Shown here: positions 1-7,792 of the stretch, one piece after another
Layout: each line of letters begins with the position of its first letter
Numbering within the stretch: the first letter of the stretch is position 1
Source: Planctomycetota bacterium
Lineage (GTDB): Bacteria > Planctomycetota > UBA1135 > UBA2386
DNA: 18,200 nucleotides
Direction: 5' to 3'
Assembly (NCBI GenBank): GCA_020638695.1
Contig: JACKIB010000038.1
Location: forward strand, 1-18,200
Position numbers and translations under genes: made by a program
Notes under the pieces: generated by a model
Databases searched by the model: none
What the model saw: only the letters and a program-made list of their open reading frames with translations
What the model was told of the DNA's origin: nothing

Positions 1-1169
1 TCGCGGCCGATGTAGCCGCAGTGGCTGTAGACCAGCTCCCGGCGTTCGCGATCGAACAGCTTGACCACGCCACCCTTGGTGAGCCCGACGAACAGGTCGT
101 AGCCGGGGCGTCGGACCTTGAGCAGGCCGGTGCCGGGGAAGTGCCAGGTGTGCGCGCCCTCGTCGGGCGCCGCCGGCGGTTTCGCTCGGCCCTCGAAGCG
201 AACCGCTGCCAGGTAGGCGAACACGTAATTGTTGAGCAGCGGGAACAGATTGTAGATGTCGACCGTGCCCAACCCGGCGGCGCTGCGGGTCTCCACTGCA
301 CTCAGCATCTCGCGCGCGATCCAACTGGCGTGTGCGCTGTCTGCCTTGCGCATCTCGAACGCCGCCGGGTAGTAGGTCTGGGTGTTGCGACTCGTGTATT
401 CCCCGCCGAGGCTGCCGTCCGGGTGGATGAAGTGGGCGAGGAACGCGAACGACCTGTCCAGGGACTCGGCCAGCCGCGGATCGCCCGACAGCTCGAGGTG
501 GCGCGCCAGGTAGTAGCTGCCGTGGGTCTGGTAGCCGGGGTCGGCGGCGCCGTACTCCTCGTACCACCCCTCGGCGGATTGGTGGGTGAGCACCTTGTCG
601 AGGAAGTACCGACTCCGCTCGGCAAACCGCGCCTCGCCGCACACCAGGTGGGCGTGCCACAGGGCGGTGGCTGCCGCGGCCAAGTGGTTGGACAGGAACC
701 CGTGGGTCTCGTCGTTGCGGCACAGCCAATCGCCGGCGCGTCCGAGTGTTTTGCGGAACCGTTGTGCCGTCGCGGCGGGCAGGTGCTCCCCGACGAACTG
801 CCATGCTTCGCCGAGGTAGTGGCAGGTGAATGCGGTGGCGGCGAGCGAGCGCTCGAGCGGGTACGCCTCGTCGAAGTCGCCGGTTCGGCGCTGGATTCCG
901 CACCAGTAGTCGAACCCGCCAGCGATCCACGCCAGCAGTCGAGCGTTGTGGTAGTACGGACTGTTCGGCAGGTCCGTGGCCCACAGGAAGCCCAACACGC
1001 ACAGGCCCTCTTGGAAGCGAGCGCCGGGGAAGTCGGTGAACTTCCACGCCCAGAAGGTCCGGTCGAAACAGCCGCGCGTGCGGCTGAACTCCTCGCGGTC
1101 GAGCAGGCTGATCACCCGTGGGATCTCGGCCAGGATCGCGTTCCGATACGTCTCGCTGGCGGTCGTCAT
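1..1169 (-). CDS. Heparinase/alginate-lyase-like (alpha/alpha toroid) protein, 3' end outside window
   Basis: Partial gene: 389 codons are visible from the ATG at 1169, and the frame is still open at base 1. The protein is helix-rich with aromatic, Gly-rich turns typical of polysaccharide lyase alpha/alpha toroids. Asn161-His162 (in LSNHLAAAA) and a Tyr-rich segment at 203-220 (WYEEYGAADPGYQTHGSYY) sit where heparinase II/III- and alginate-lyase-type enzymes carry their catalytic Asn/His/Tyr. From about residue 340 the sequence turns beta-rich (HFPGTGLLKVRRPGYDLFVG), consistent with the start of the C-terminal beta-sandwich of such lyases. No signal peptide is visible. The start overlaps the stop of the flippase-like gene by ATGA (1166-1169), so it is the last visible gene of the glycan operon. 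It may trim or edit the glycan made by its neighbours. The fold call is moderate; substrate and catalytic activity are inferred. A DUF2264-like or inactive toroid protein is an alternative. Confidence 0.6.
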   Translation of the reverse strand, partial: MTTASETYRNAILAEIPRVISLLDREEFSRTRGCFDRTFWAWKFTDFPGARFQEGLCVLGFLWATDLPNSPYYHNARLLAWIAGGFDYWCGIQRRTGDFDEAYPLERSLAATAFTCHYLGEAWQFVGEHLPAATAQRFRKTLGRAGDWLCRNDETHGFLSNHLAAAATALWHAHLVCGEARFAERSRYFLDKVLTHQSAEGWYEEYGAADPGYQTHGSYYLARHLELSGDPRLAESLDRSFAFLAHFIHPDGSLGGEYTSRNTQTYYPAAFEMRKADSAHASWIAREMLSAVETRSAAGLGTVDIYNLFPLLNNYVFAYLAAVRFEGRAKPPAAPDEGAHTWHFPGTGLLKVRRPGYDLFVGLTKGGVVKLFDRERRELVYSHCGYIGR

Positions 1170-2185
1170 GTCGCGGTGGGGCTCGAGTTCCGGAGTGGGG
1201 CGGATTGGGGGGTGCCGCGGCTCGACACGTAGAGGATCGCCCCGGGGATCGCCCACGCGATCAGCACTGCGCGCTGCAGCAGCGAAACCAGGCTGCCGCA
1301 ACCGATGCCTACCAGGTCGAACAGGAATGCGTACATGGCCTCGGCCGTGCCGAGCGCGCCGGGGGGGTTGATCGGCAGGGCCATCGCCGCCAGCGCCATC
1401 GGCACCAGCAGGAAGAACGCGGCCGCCGACGGCAGCTCGGGTACCAGGGCCTTGGCCAGGCAGATATTGGTGATCACGACCAGCAGCTGCACGACCACAC
1501 CCAGCAACAGCACACCGGCCATCGCGGGCTTGTGGCGCAGGTGCACGCCGATCGCCGAATCGATCCGCTTCATCCGATCACGCATCGGCAACCGGTCGAG
1601 GGCCCAGCGGACCGGTGGCCAGTCGCGGACCGTCCGTGACAGGAGAGCGACACCCGTCAGCATTCCGGTGGCAATCACTGCCAGCACGGCGAGCACCAAG
1701 TACGACAGCGTGGCGTTGTGCCACACGAAATCCCAGGCGAACAGCACCGCGATCGGCACCAGCATGAGGGTGCACAGCAAACCGGTGGCCCGGTCGACCA
1801 CCACGGAGACCATCCCGGCGCTGCGGCGGGTCGGGTGCGCCCGAGCGACGGCGAAGACCCGGTACAGGTCGCCGCCGACCGAGCCGAGCAGGAACTGGTT
1901 GAAGAACAACCCGATGAAGCAGATCCGCAGCGTCGTGGCGAAGGTGAACTCGATGCCCTGAACGCGCAGCAGGATCCGCCAGCGCCATACCGTCAGCCAC
2001 TGCACCGCTCCGGTCGCGATCACCGCCGCCAGCAACCACGGCCAGCGCTCGTGGACGCCGCGCAGCTGCGACAGCTCCATGCGTCCGGAGGCGACGAGCC
2101 ACCAGAACACCAGCGCCGCGAGCAGCAGCTTGGCCGCCCACAGCAGCCGGGTGCGGAGTGCGCCGGGTGTGTCGGGTGGCGTCAC
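1166..2185 (-). CDS. Flippase-like membrane protein (LPG synthase TM / UPF0104 family)
   Basis: 339-residue polytopic membrane protein. Family signatures are visible in order: an N-terminal helix at 14-32, the NQFLLGSVGGDLYRVFAVAR segment (96-115, the conserved FfN..LPG..GGD.YR pattern), VVVDRATGL (128-136), and the late PINPPGALGTAEAMY motif. These identify the lysylphosphatidylglycerol synthase transmembrane / AglD-like family, but no soluble acyl- or aminoacyl-transferase domain is attached. Members of this shape are commonly found in glycan clusters and are thought to help flip or handle lipid-linked saccharides; that role is inferred here. The start is a GTG, 12 bp after the TAG of the deacetylase/carbamoyltransferase gene, with only a weak purine-rich stretch (GAGCGAG) ahead of it. 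The stop overlaps the ATG of the downstream lyase-like gene, indicating translational coupling. Confidence 0.85.
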   Translation of the reverse strand: MTPPDTPGALRTRLLWAAKLLLAALVFWWLVASGRMELSQLRGVHERWPWLLAAVIATGAVQWLTVWRWRILLRVQGIEFTFATTLRICFIGLFFNQFLLGSVGGDLYRVFAVARAHPTRRSAGMVSVVVDRATGLLCTLMLVPIAVLFAWDFVWHNATLSYLVLAVLAVIATGMLTGVALLSRTVRDWPPVRWALDRLPMRDRMKRIDSAIGVHLRHKPAMAGVLLLGVVVQLLVVITNICLAKALVPELPSAAAFFLLVPMALAAMALPINPPGALGTAEAMYAFLFDLVGIGCGSLVSLLQRAVLIAWAIPGAILYVSSRGTPQSAPLRNSSPTAT

Positions 2186-2197
2186 GGCACGCTCGCT

Positions 2198-4879
2198 CTA
2201 CCGGCGCGCCTCGACCTCGGATCGCGCGCCGTGCGCCGTGCCTTGCTGCGGGAGTTCGGCGGTGCCAGCCAGCGTCGCGACGAACGGTCCCATCGCCAGG
2301 AAGTCGAGCTTCGAGTCGAGGAACGCCCGCACGCCGTCCTCCGGGGTGCACACGATCGGCTCCTCGTGCATGTTGTAGCTGGTGTTCACCAGCAGCGGCA
2401 CGCCGGTCAGCTCGTGGTAGTGCGTGAGAATGCGGTGCATGCTCGGGTTGATGTCGGCCGTCACCAGCTGCGGGCGCGCGGTCCCGTCGACGTGGACGAT
2501 CGCGGGACACTTTTGCCGGGTGAACTCGGTGCAGTCCAGGATGATGGTCATGAACTTCAGCGCGTGCTCGGTACCCTGGATGCCGAGGAACAGCTCATCG
2601 GCGTGCTCCTTCATCGCCACCGGCGCGAACGGCATGAACTCGGTCCGACCCAGGCGCTTGTTCAACCAGTTGTTGGCCTCCGGCTCGTCGGCAGCGTAGA
2701 GGATGGTCCGATTGCAGAGTGCCCGCGGACCGAACTCCATGCGGCCGTTGAACCGTGCCACGACCTTCTTGGCGGCCAATAGCTCGGCGATCACTCGCTC
2801 CACGTCGTCGTAGCGGCGGAAGCTCACGCCGGCCGGAGCCTGCGCGCGCAGCGCGGCCTCCATCTGCGCTTCGGTGAAGTCCGGACCCCAGTACACCGAG
2901 TCGAACGGCCGCGGTTCCGCTTGGAGCAGTTCGAGCGCCGCTCCGCAGCTCAGCCCGCCGTCACCCATGTTCGGGAAGATGTAGACCTGGTCGAACCCGA
3001 GGCCGCGGAACAGCGCGGCGTTGGCCTTCACGTTGGCGAATACACCGCCGGCGAGACACAGGTTGCGCAGGCCGGTCTGCTCGGCGAACGGGCGCACCAA
3101 TTCGACCAGCTGCTCTTCGAGAATGGTCTGGAACACGCAGGCCACGTCCTCGCGCGAGTGGCCCTTCAACAGGCGCCGCAACGGCGCCTTGAAGTTGCGG
3201 TACTGCAGGGTCTCGAACAGGTCTTCACCGCGCTTGAGCGCCTTGGTCGACCAGCCGCGGATGATGCCCTCGGAGTAGTAGCGCTTGTCGAGCTTGAACC
3301 CCTTGCCGCTGCCGCGCAGCGTCGAACGCACCTTGTCGTACAGCTGTGGGTCGACCTTGCCGAACCCGCTCAGCCCGGTGATCTTCCCCTCGTGCCGGTT
3401 GGCGCGGAACCCGAGCACCTGGGTGCACGCGGTGTAGAACTGGCCGAACGAGTGCGGGTAGCCGATGCTGTGCAGCAGCTTCATCCGGCCACCCGAACCG
3501 CTGGCCACCGTGACCGACACATAGTCGCCGACACCGTCCGCGGTGACGATCAGCGCGTCGTCGAACGGCGCGGTGCGGTAGGCCGACGCCGCGTGACACT
3601 GGTGGTGTGGCGCGAAGTGCAGCCGCGGGCGGATGCCGTACTTCTCTTCCAAGAACCCGAGAACCCCGCGGTAGCCGAGCGACCGGGTCCACGCGAACGC
3701 CCGGTAGAGCAGCTTGTTGGCGTGCGGGATGTAGTCGTTCAGCGCGTGGTACTCGAAGGTGTCTTCCGCCTGGTTGGCGACGAAGCGCTTGAACAGCTTG
3801 CCGGGCGGCAGTCCCGCGATCACCACGTCGGTGATCTCGCGCGGGTCGACGCCGGCGGTGTTCACCACCGACTCGATACTGAGCTTGGGCGGATACTTGG
3901 TCGAGAACTTGACGCGGTCGAGCCGCTCCTCGCTGATCGCCGCGAGGCAGTCGTGCCCTCGGTACAGCGCGGCGCTGGTCTCGTGGGTGGTCGCGATGCC
4001 GAGCACCAGCTTGCGCTCGCGCACGTCCTCGGCCACCAGCTCGCGGGTCGTGGCGACGCGGTAGTGGCGCCGCACCGCGTCGAGCATGCGCTGGCAGCGG
4101 CGGCGCTTCTCCGCCGCGCTGAGGTTCGACAGCGTGTAGTACTTGGCGCGCCAGTTGTCGAGCACGGTCCGCGGCAGCGCGTCAGCCGGCAGCGGGTTGG
4201 CGAAGTCGGTGAGGTGGAACAGCATCACCAGCGGTGCGCCGGTCTTGCGGTGGCGCCGTAGTCCGCGTTCGAAGTACCACTGACCGAGCAGGATGCTGTA
4301 GCTGGGGTGGAACGGTACCGGCCCGGGGGAGTCGGGCAGCGGCAGCTCGAGCAGCGGAGTGTCGAGCAACGGGTGGTGCGGGAACGGCTCGATCGACAGC
4401 GCCTCCAGCTGGCGCGCGAACTTGGCGTTCGGGAACACCGACGAGTCCCACTGGTAGCCCGCTTCGGCGAGCAGCGCGAAGGTCTCGCGGTCGATCTGGT
4501 AGCTCGGGGCGCGGAAGCCGCGCACCGTGACGCCGAGCTCCTTCTCCAGGCGCGCTTTGCTGTCGACCAGTTCGCGTCGCCGATCGTCGCGGCCGAGTCG
4601 GCGCAGCTCCGGGTGCGTCAGGGTGTGCGACGCGATCTCGTGTCCGGCGTCGACCGCGCGCTGCAGCAGCGCCCGCGACTTGGGATGGTCGAGCTGGTCG
4701 GCGACCACGAACAGGGTCGCGCGGAGCTCGTTCTGCGCCAGGAAGTCGAGCAGGTTGGCGATCCCGGTCTCGAACAGCGGATCGTGGTCGAGCGGGTAGT
4801 TCCACCCGTGATGCCGGTAGATGTGCGCGGCACCGTCCAGGTCGACGTGCAGGACGGCCTTGGGCTTGTCGTGCGTCAT
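2198..4879 (-). CDS. Fusion protein: polysaccharide deacetylase (NodB-like) + carbamoyltransferase (NodU/CmcH/TobZ-like)
   Basis: 893 residues in two enzyme modules. Residues 8-285 form a NodB-type carbohydrate esterase 4 domain: motif 1 HVDLDG (D13, D15), motif 2 SHTLTH (H85, H89), motif 3 FRAPS (122-126), motif 4 WDSSVFP and motif 5 around H222 (LFHLTDF). Residues 290-870 form a full O-carbamoyltransferase: LVLGIATTHETSA (291-303), the HHQCHAASA metal motif (425-433), TADGVGD (446-452), NMGDGGLSCGAAL (637-649), and the YrdC-like ending with GRMEFGPRALCNRTIL (712-727), VDGTARPQ and NTSYN..EPIV. Known family chemistry is N-deacetylation of a hexosamine and carbamoyl-phosphate/ATP-dependent carbamoylation of a sugar hydroxyl. 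The CNRTIL segment differs slightly from the usual GNRSIL. There is no signal peptide, so it is probably cytoplasmic and acts on a lipid-linked or nucleotide precursor. It overlaps the GT2 gene by ATGA. No stop or frameshift separates the modules, so this is a genuine fusion. Confidence 0.93.
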   Translation of the reverse strand: MTHDKPKAVLHVDLDGAAHIYRHHGWNYPLDHDPLFETGIANLLDFLAQNELRATLFVVADQLDHPKSRALLQRAVDAGHEIASHTLTHPELRRLGRDDRRRELVDSKARLEKELGVTVRGFRAPSYQIDRETFALLAEAGYQWDSSVFPNAKFARQLEALSIEPFPHHPLLDTPLLELPLPDSPGPVPFHPSYSILLGQWYFERGLRRHRKTGAPLVMLFHLTDFANPLPADALPRTVLDNWRAKYYTLSNLSAAEKRRRCQRMLDAVRRHYRVATTRELVAEDVRERKLVLGIATTHETSAALYRGHDCLAAISEERLDRVKFSTKYPPKLSIESVVNTAGVDPREITDVVIAGLPPGKLFKRFVANQAEDTFEYHALNDYIPHANKLLYRAFAWTRSLGYRGVLGFLEEKYGIRPRLHFAPHHQCHAASAYRTAPFDDALIVTADGVGDYVSVTVASGSGGRMKLLHSIGYPHSFGQFYTACTQVLGFRANRHEGKITGLSGFGKVDPQLYDKVRSTLRGSGKGFKLDKRYYSEGIIRGWSTKALKRGEDLFETLQYRNFKAPLRRLLKGHSREDVACVFQTILEEQLVELVRPFAEQTGLRNLCLAGGVFANVKANAALFRGLGFDQVYIFPNMGDGGLSCGAALELLQAEPRPFDSVYWGPDFTEAQMEAALRAQAPAGVSFRRYDDVERVIAELLAAKKVVARFNGRMEFGPRALCNRTILYAADEPEANNWLNKRLGRTEFMPFAPVAMKEHADELFLGIQGTEHALKFMTIILDCTEFTRQKCPAIVHVDGTARPQLVTADINPSMHRILTHYHELTGVPLLVNTSYNMHEEPIVCTPEDGVRAFLDSKLDFLAMGPFVATLAGTAELPQQGTAHGARSEVEARR

Positions 4880-5928
4880 GAGTTGTGGGTCAGTTCCTTC
4901 GCCTTGGCGTTCCGCTGTTGCTCGCGCTGCCGCAGGCTGGCGAGTTCACGGCGAAGCGTCCAGAGCTCCTTCTGGATGGTGTTGCCCTGCTGGGTGATCA
5001 CCCCGTAGGCGAACAGCAGGATGGCGATCATCAGCAGCGCCAGGCTGACGATCAGCATGTAGACCGACACCAGGTTCATGAAGAACCGAATCACGCCAGC
5101 GCCGAGGAATCCGGCGGACAGCACCACGCAAAGGGTGCTCAGCAGCCACAGCCAGCGGGTCGGCTTGGCCAACAGGCTGAACAGCGTGTGCGTGACTACC
5201 AGGCGCTTGATCTTCGACGAGCTCTTGCGGGTGACTCGCTGTCCCTGGTGCTTGTAGTCCTTCCACTCGAGGATCGCCGGGATCTCGTGGAACCGGTAGC
5301 CGAACGCCTCGGCCTTGAGGATCACCTCGAGGTGGAACTCCTTCTTGTTCTCCTCCAGCGGCAGCGCGAGGATCGCATCGCGCTTGTAGGCGCGGGTCAT
5401 GCCGGTGTTCATCGTGGTCGCGCTGCTCATGCAGGCGCGGATCACGTGGTTGCCGAACTTGCTGATCCAGACCCGCTTGGCCGGCACGTTCTTGTAGCCA
5501 CCGCCGGGCATGTGTGGGCTGGCCACCGTGATGTCGACGTCGGGGTTGTCGAGCATCGCCTGGTAGAGCCGTTCGACGATGTCCTCGCCCCACGACAGGT
5601 CGATCTCGGTGGTCACCAGAATGCGGCCGCGCGCCTGGTGGATGCCGGTGCGCAGCGCGTGGCCTCGGCCCCGGTTGTGCGGGTAGCTGAGCACCCGCAG
5701 CTTCGGCTCGGTGCGGGCGATGTCGCGCGCGACTTGCAGCGATCCATCGCGACTGCCGTCATTCACCACGATCAGCTCCCAGCTGACGTGGAGTCGTTCA
5801 TGGAGGCGCTGCAGCAGCGCACGGATCGCGGCGCCGATGATCTGCTCCTCGTTGTAGAACGGGCAGATCACGGAGATCTCCAGCTCCTCGCCCACCTGGG
5901 ACAGGGTGTCACCTTCGATGTGTTGCAT
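4876..5928 (-). CDS. Family 2 glycosyltransferase (DPM1/polyprenyl-phosphate type) with C-terminal membrane anchor
   Basis: 350 residues from the ATG at 5928. A GTG codon directly before it (5931) is equally possible, and GAGG lies 7 nt before the GTG and 10 nt before the ATG. GT-A fold signatures: CPFYNEE (22-28), VNDGSRDGS (55-63), NRGRGHALRTGI (85-96) and TTEIDLSWGED (106-116), the DXD-equivalent region. Then come the acceptor-side HMPGGGYKNVPAKR and TMNTGMTRAYKRDAI segments. Two membrane helices lie at about 258-280 and 286-310, followed by a charged coiled-coil-like tail (313-345). Family knowledge: such enzymes move a sugar from a nucleotide donor to a polyprenyl phosphate or start and extend a lipid-linked glycan on the cytoplasmic face. 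It is separated from the upstream GT39 gene by 70 bp with a strong hairpin, and its stop overlaps the next gene's ATG. Confidence 0.9.
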   Translation of the reverse strand: MQHIEGDTLSQVGEELEISVICPFYNEEQIIGAAIRALLQRLHERLHVSWELIVVNDGSRDGSLQVARDIARTEPKLRVLSYPHNRGRGHALRTGIHQARGRILVTTEIDLSWGEDIVERLYQAMLDNPDVDITVASPHMPGGGYKNVPAKRVWISKFGNHVIRACMSSATTMNTGMTRAYKRDAILALPLEENKKEFHLEVILKAEAFGYRFHEIPAILEWKDYKHQGQRVTRKSSSKIKRLVVTHTLFSLLAKPTRWLWLLSTLCVVLSAGFLGAGVIRFFMNLVSVYMLIVSLALLMIAILLFAYGVITQQGNTIQKELWTLRRELASLRQREQQRNAKAKELTHNS

Positions 5929-5976
5929 CACGCGGGTTCCTCGGTGCCATGGCCCGTGGGCGAGACGGGCGGCCAG

Positions 5977-5997
5977 CCGGACTCGTCACGAGTCCGG
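5977..5997 (-). terminator. GC-rich intercistronic hairpin between GT39 and GT2 genes
   Basis: Perfect 9-bp inverted repeat (CCGGACTCG / CGAGTCCGG) with a 3-nt loop, one base past the TAG of the GT39 gene (5999-6001). With one bulge the stem can be lengthened by a couple of pairs. No run of T follows in the direction of transcription, so it is not a textbook Rho-independent terminator. It may instead be a partial terminator, an mRNA 3'-end stabiliser or a processing site that sets GT39 expression apart from the four genes downstream. Confidence 0.55.
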
Positions 5998-5998
5998 G

Positions 5999-7792
5999 CT
6001 AATCCTTGCTCGGCTGGTAGATGAGAATGGTGTAGCCGATTTGCGCGGCCGGCGTTCGTTTGCGCAGGGGAGCATAGTAGCCGGGAAGGAACACCCCTGC
6101 CAACAGCGTGGCGCTGACCGCGATCGGACCCCGGGAGAGATCGAGCGGCGGCAGGGGTTCGCTGGACTCGTACCACCACCGACCGCCGTCCCGCGGCGCC
6201 AGGCCGACCGACGGCAGGTACTCGTAGTCGATGCCGTAGTGGCGCGCGTCGGCGCTGCCGAAGTAGGCCAGCCGGATTCGCTTCAGCCCGTTCCGCAACA
6301 TGTAGTCGCGCAGCCCGGGAAGGTCCTGGCCCCAGTCCAGGAACGAGTCCGCCAGGTAGCGGTAGCCCTGGCTCGGTCCGCCCACCAGTGGGTTGAAGTG
6401 CGCCAGGTAGTGGGGGTGCACCCACGCCGCACCGGCAGCGTAGCCGGCAAGCAGCAGGCCGAGGCCGGCCCGCGCCACCCGGAGTCGCACGGTCGGGAGC
6501 GTGCCGTCGAGCGGACCGCCGTCGCGCGCCAGCCCGCCGATCAAGACGAACAGGCAGGGGAACACCGGCAGGATGTAGCGCAACCCGATGCAGACGCTGC
6601 GCAGGTAGGAGAACAGCAACAGCACGAACCCTGCGGTGATCAGCAGCAGCCATTCGGCGTTGCTGCGTCGCCGCAGCAGACCCCAGAGCGTCGCTCCCAG
6701 GAGCGCCAGGGTCGGCAGCGGCGTCTTGATGAGAAACGCGACACCCATCATCCAGTACCAACCCCGACGCGACGTCTCGCCGCAGAAGTAGATGGTGTTG
6801 CCCGAACTCACCCGACCGAACTGGAACGACAGCAGCTCGAGGAACGGTCCGGGCAGCGGCAGCGGCAGCCTGGTCAGTGCGGCCACCGGCGACGCCAGGG
6901 GGGTGCCGAGCACGTGCAGGCGCTTCAGCAGCTTCTGCGGGTCATCGGTCAAGCTGGCCAGCGAGCGGAACGGATCGGTGAACAGGTATGCGGCGTTCAG
7001 CACCAACAAGGCGACCGGCACCATCACCATGAGTGCGGTCAGCAACGACAGCAGAATTCCGACCCGCGGCCGCGTGGCTGCGGCGCGGCGCACCCATGAA
7101 AGCGGCCACACCGCGTCGCGGTCGGCGCGGAGCAGCAGCACGCCGCCGTACAGCGCGAAGATCGGCAGGAAGAACATCGCGGTCGACTTGGTCGCGACCG
7201 CGGCCCCGACCGCCAACCCGCTGTGGACCGCACCCCGCCAGCTCGGCGCGCGGGTGAACCCCCAGAAGGCCCGCGCCGCCCAGAGCATGCAGGCGCTGAG
7301 CGCCAGGTCCTGCGTGGCGAGCCGCGTGTGCGCCAGGATGTTGGGGCTCAGGGCGTAGAGAAACAGTGCGAGCAGCCCGCCTCGGGTGCCGTAGAGCGCA
7401 CGGGCGAACGAGAACACCAGCAGCCCGAGCAGCACCCCGACCACCACGGTCGGGATGCGCGCCCACCACAGGATGGTGTCGGCGTCGACCCGGTTCTCGT
7501 AGAGGAACCGCCGCGCGTAGTGCCACTGCTCGATCTCGTTCCACCGGCCAGGATCGCCTTCGACCGGTGGCAGTGAGGGCCGCAGCACCAACAACGGCAC
7601 CGCCGACAGCAGCTTCATCAGCGGCGGGTTGGTGGCGTTGAACGAGAAGTCACCGGTCCGCCAGTGGTAGTAGCCGGCCGTCAGGTACGCGATCTCGTCG
7701 GTGGTGACCGACTTGCGGCGCATGCTGTCGAGTGCCAGCCCGCAGAACAGGGCGAGCAGCAGGGCGACCAGGGCGGTGGCGCGGCGGGTCAT
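5999..7792 (-). CDS. GT39 / PMT-ArnT-type membrane glycosyltransferase
   Basis: 597 residues from the ATG at 7792. The open frame runs 84 codons further upstream, but that part is low-quality sequence overlapping the palindromic element, whereas MTRRATALVALLLALFCGLA begins a clear first membrane helix. The hallmark acidic pair D32-E33 (VTTDEIAYLTAGYYHWRTGD) follows that helix, with NPPLMKLLSA (55-64) after it, as in the PMT_2 family. There are about ten further hydrophobic helices to about residue 455. The external C-terminal part has the conserved YLAHFNPLVGG...GYRYLADSFLDWGQDL motif (462-490) and LAYFGSADARHYGI. Known role: transfer of a sugar from a polyprenyl-phosphate donor on the outer face of the inner membrane. 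This pairs well with the GT2 gene, which could make the donor. It is the first gene of the minus-strand operon. A short inverted repeat (GACAC-N5-GTGTC, 7793-7807) abuts the start codon. Confidence 0.88.
   Translation of the reverse strand: MTRRATALVALLLALFCGLALDSMRRKSVTTDEIAYLTAGYYHWRTGDFSFNATNPPLMKLLSAVPLLVLRPSLPPVEGDPGRWNEIEQWHYARRFLYENRVDADTILWWARIPTVVVGVLLGLLVFSFARALYGTRGGLLALFLYALSPNILAHTRLATQDLALSACMLWAARAFWGFTRAPSWRGAVHSGLAVGAAVATKSTAMFFLPIFALYGGVLLLRADRDAVWPLSWVRRAAATRPRVGILLSLLTALMVMVPVALLVLNAAYLFTDPFRSLASLTDDPQKLLKRLHVLGTPLASPVAALTRLPLPLPGPFLELLSFQFGRVSSGNTIYFCGETSRRGWYWMMGVAFLIKTPLPTLALLGATLWGLLRRRSNAEWLLLITAGFVLLLFSYLRSVCIGLRYILPVFPCLFVLIGGLARDGGPLDGTLPTVRLRVARAGLGLLLAGYAAGAAWVHPHYLAHFNPLVGGPSQGYRYLADSFLDWGQDLPGLRDYMLRNGLKRIRLAYFGSADARHYGIDYEYLPSVGLAPRDGGRWWYESSEPLPPLDLSRGPIAVSATLLAGVFLPGYYAPLRKRTPAAQIGYTILIYQPSKD

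Noticed and set aside
21..1232. 403-codon plus-strand open frame across the left edge
   Set aside because: It is antisense to the lyase-like gene. Its translation is rich in Val, Gly, Arg and Glu with no domain, as expected for the reverse frame of a GC-rich gene, while the minus strand gives a coherent protein coupled to the operon.
2921..4261. 446-codon plus-strand open frame
   Set aside because: It lies entirely opposite the carbamoyltransferase/deacetylase gene and has a low-complexity reverse-frame composition.
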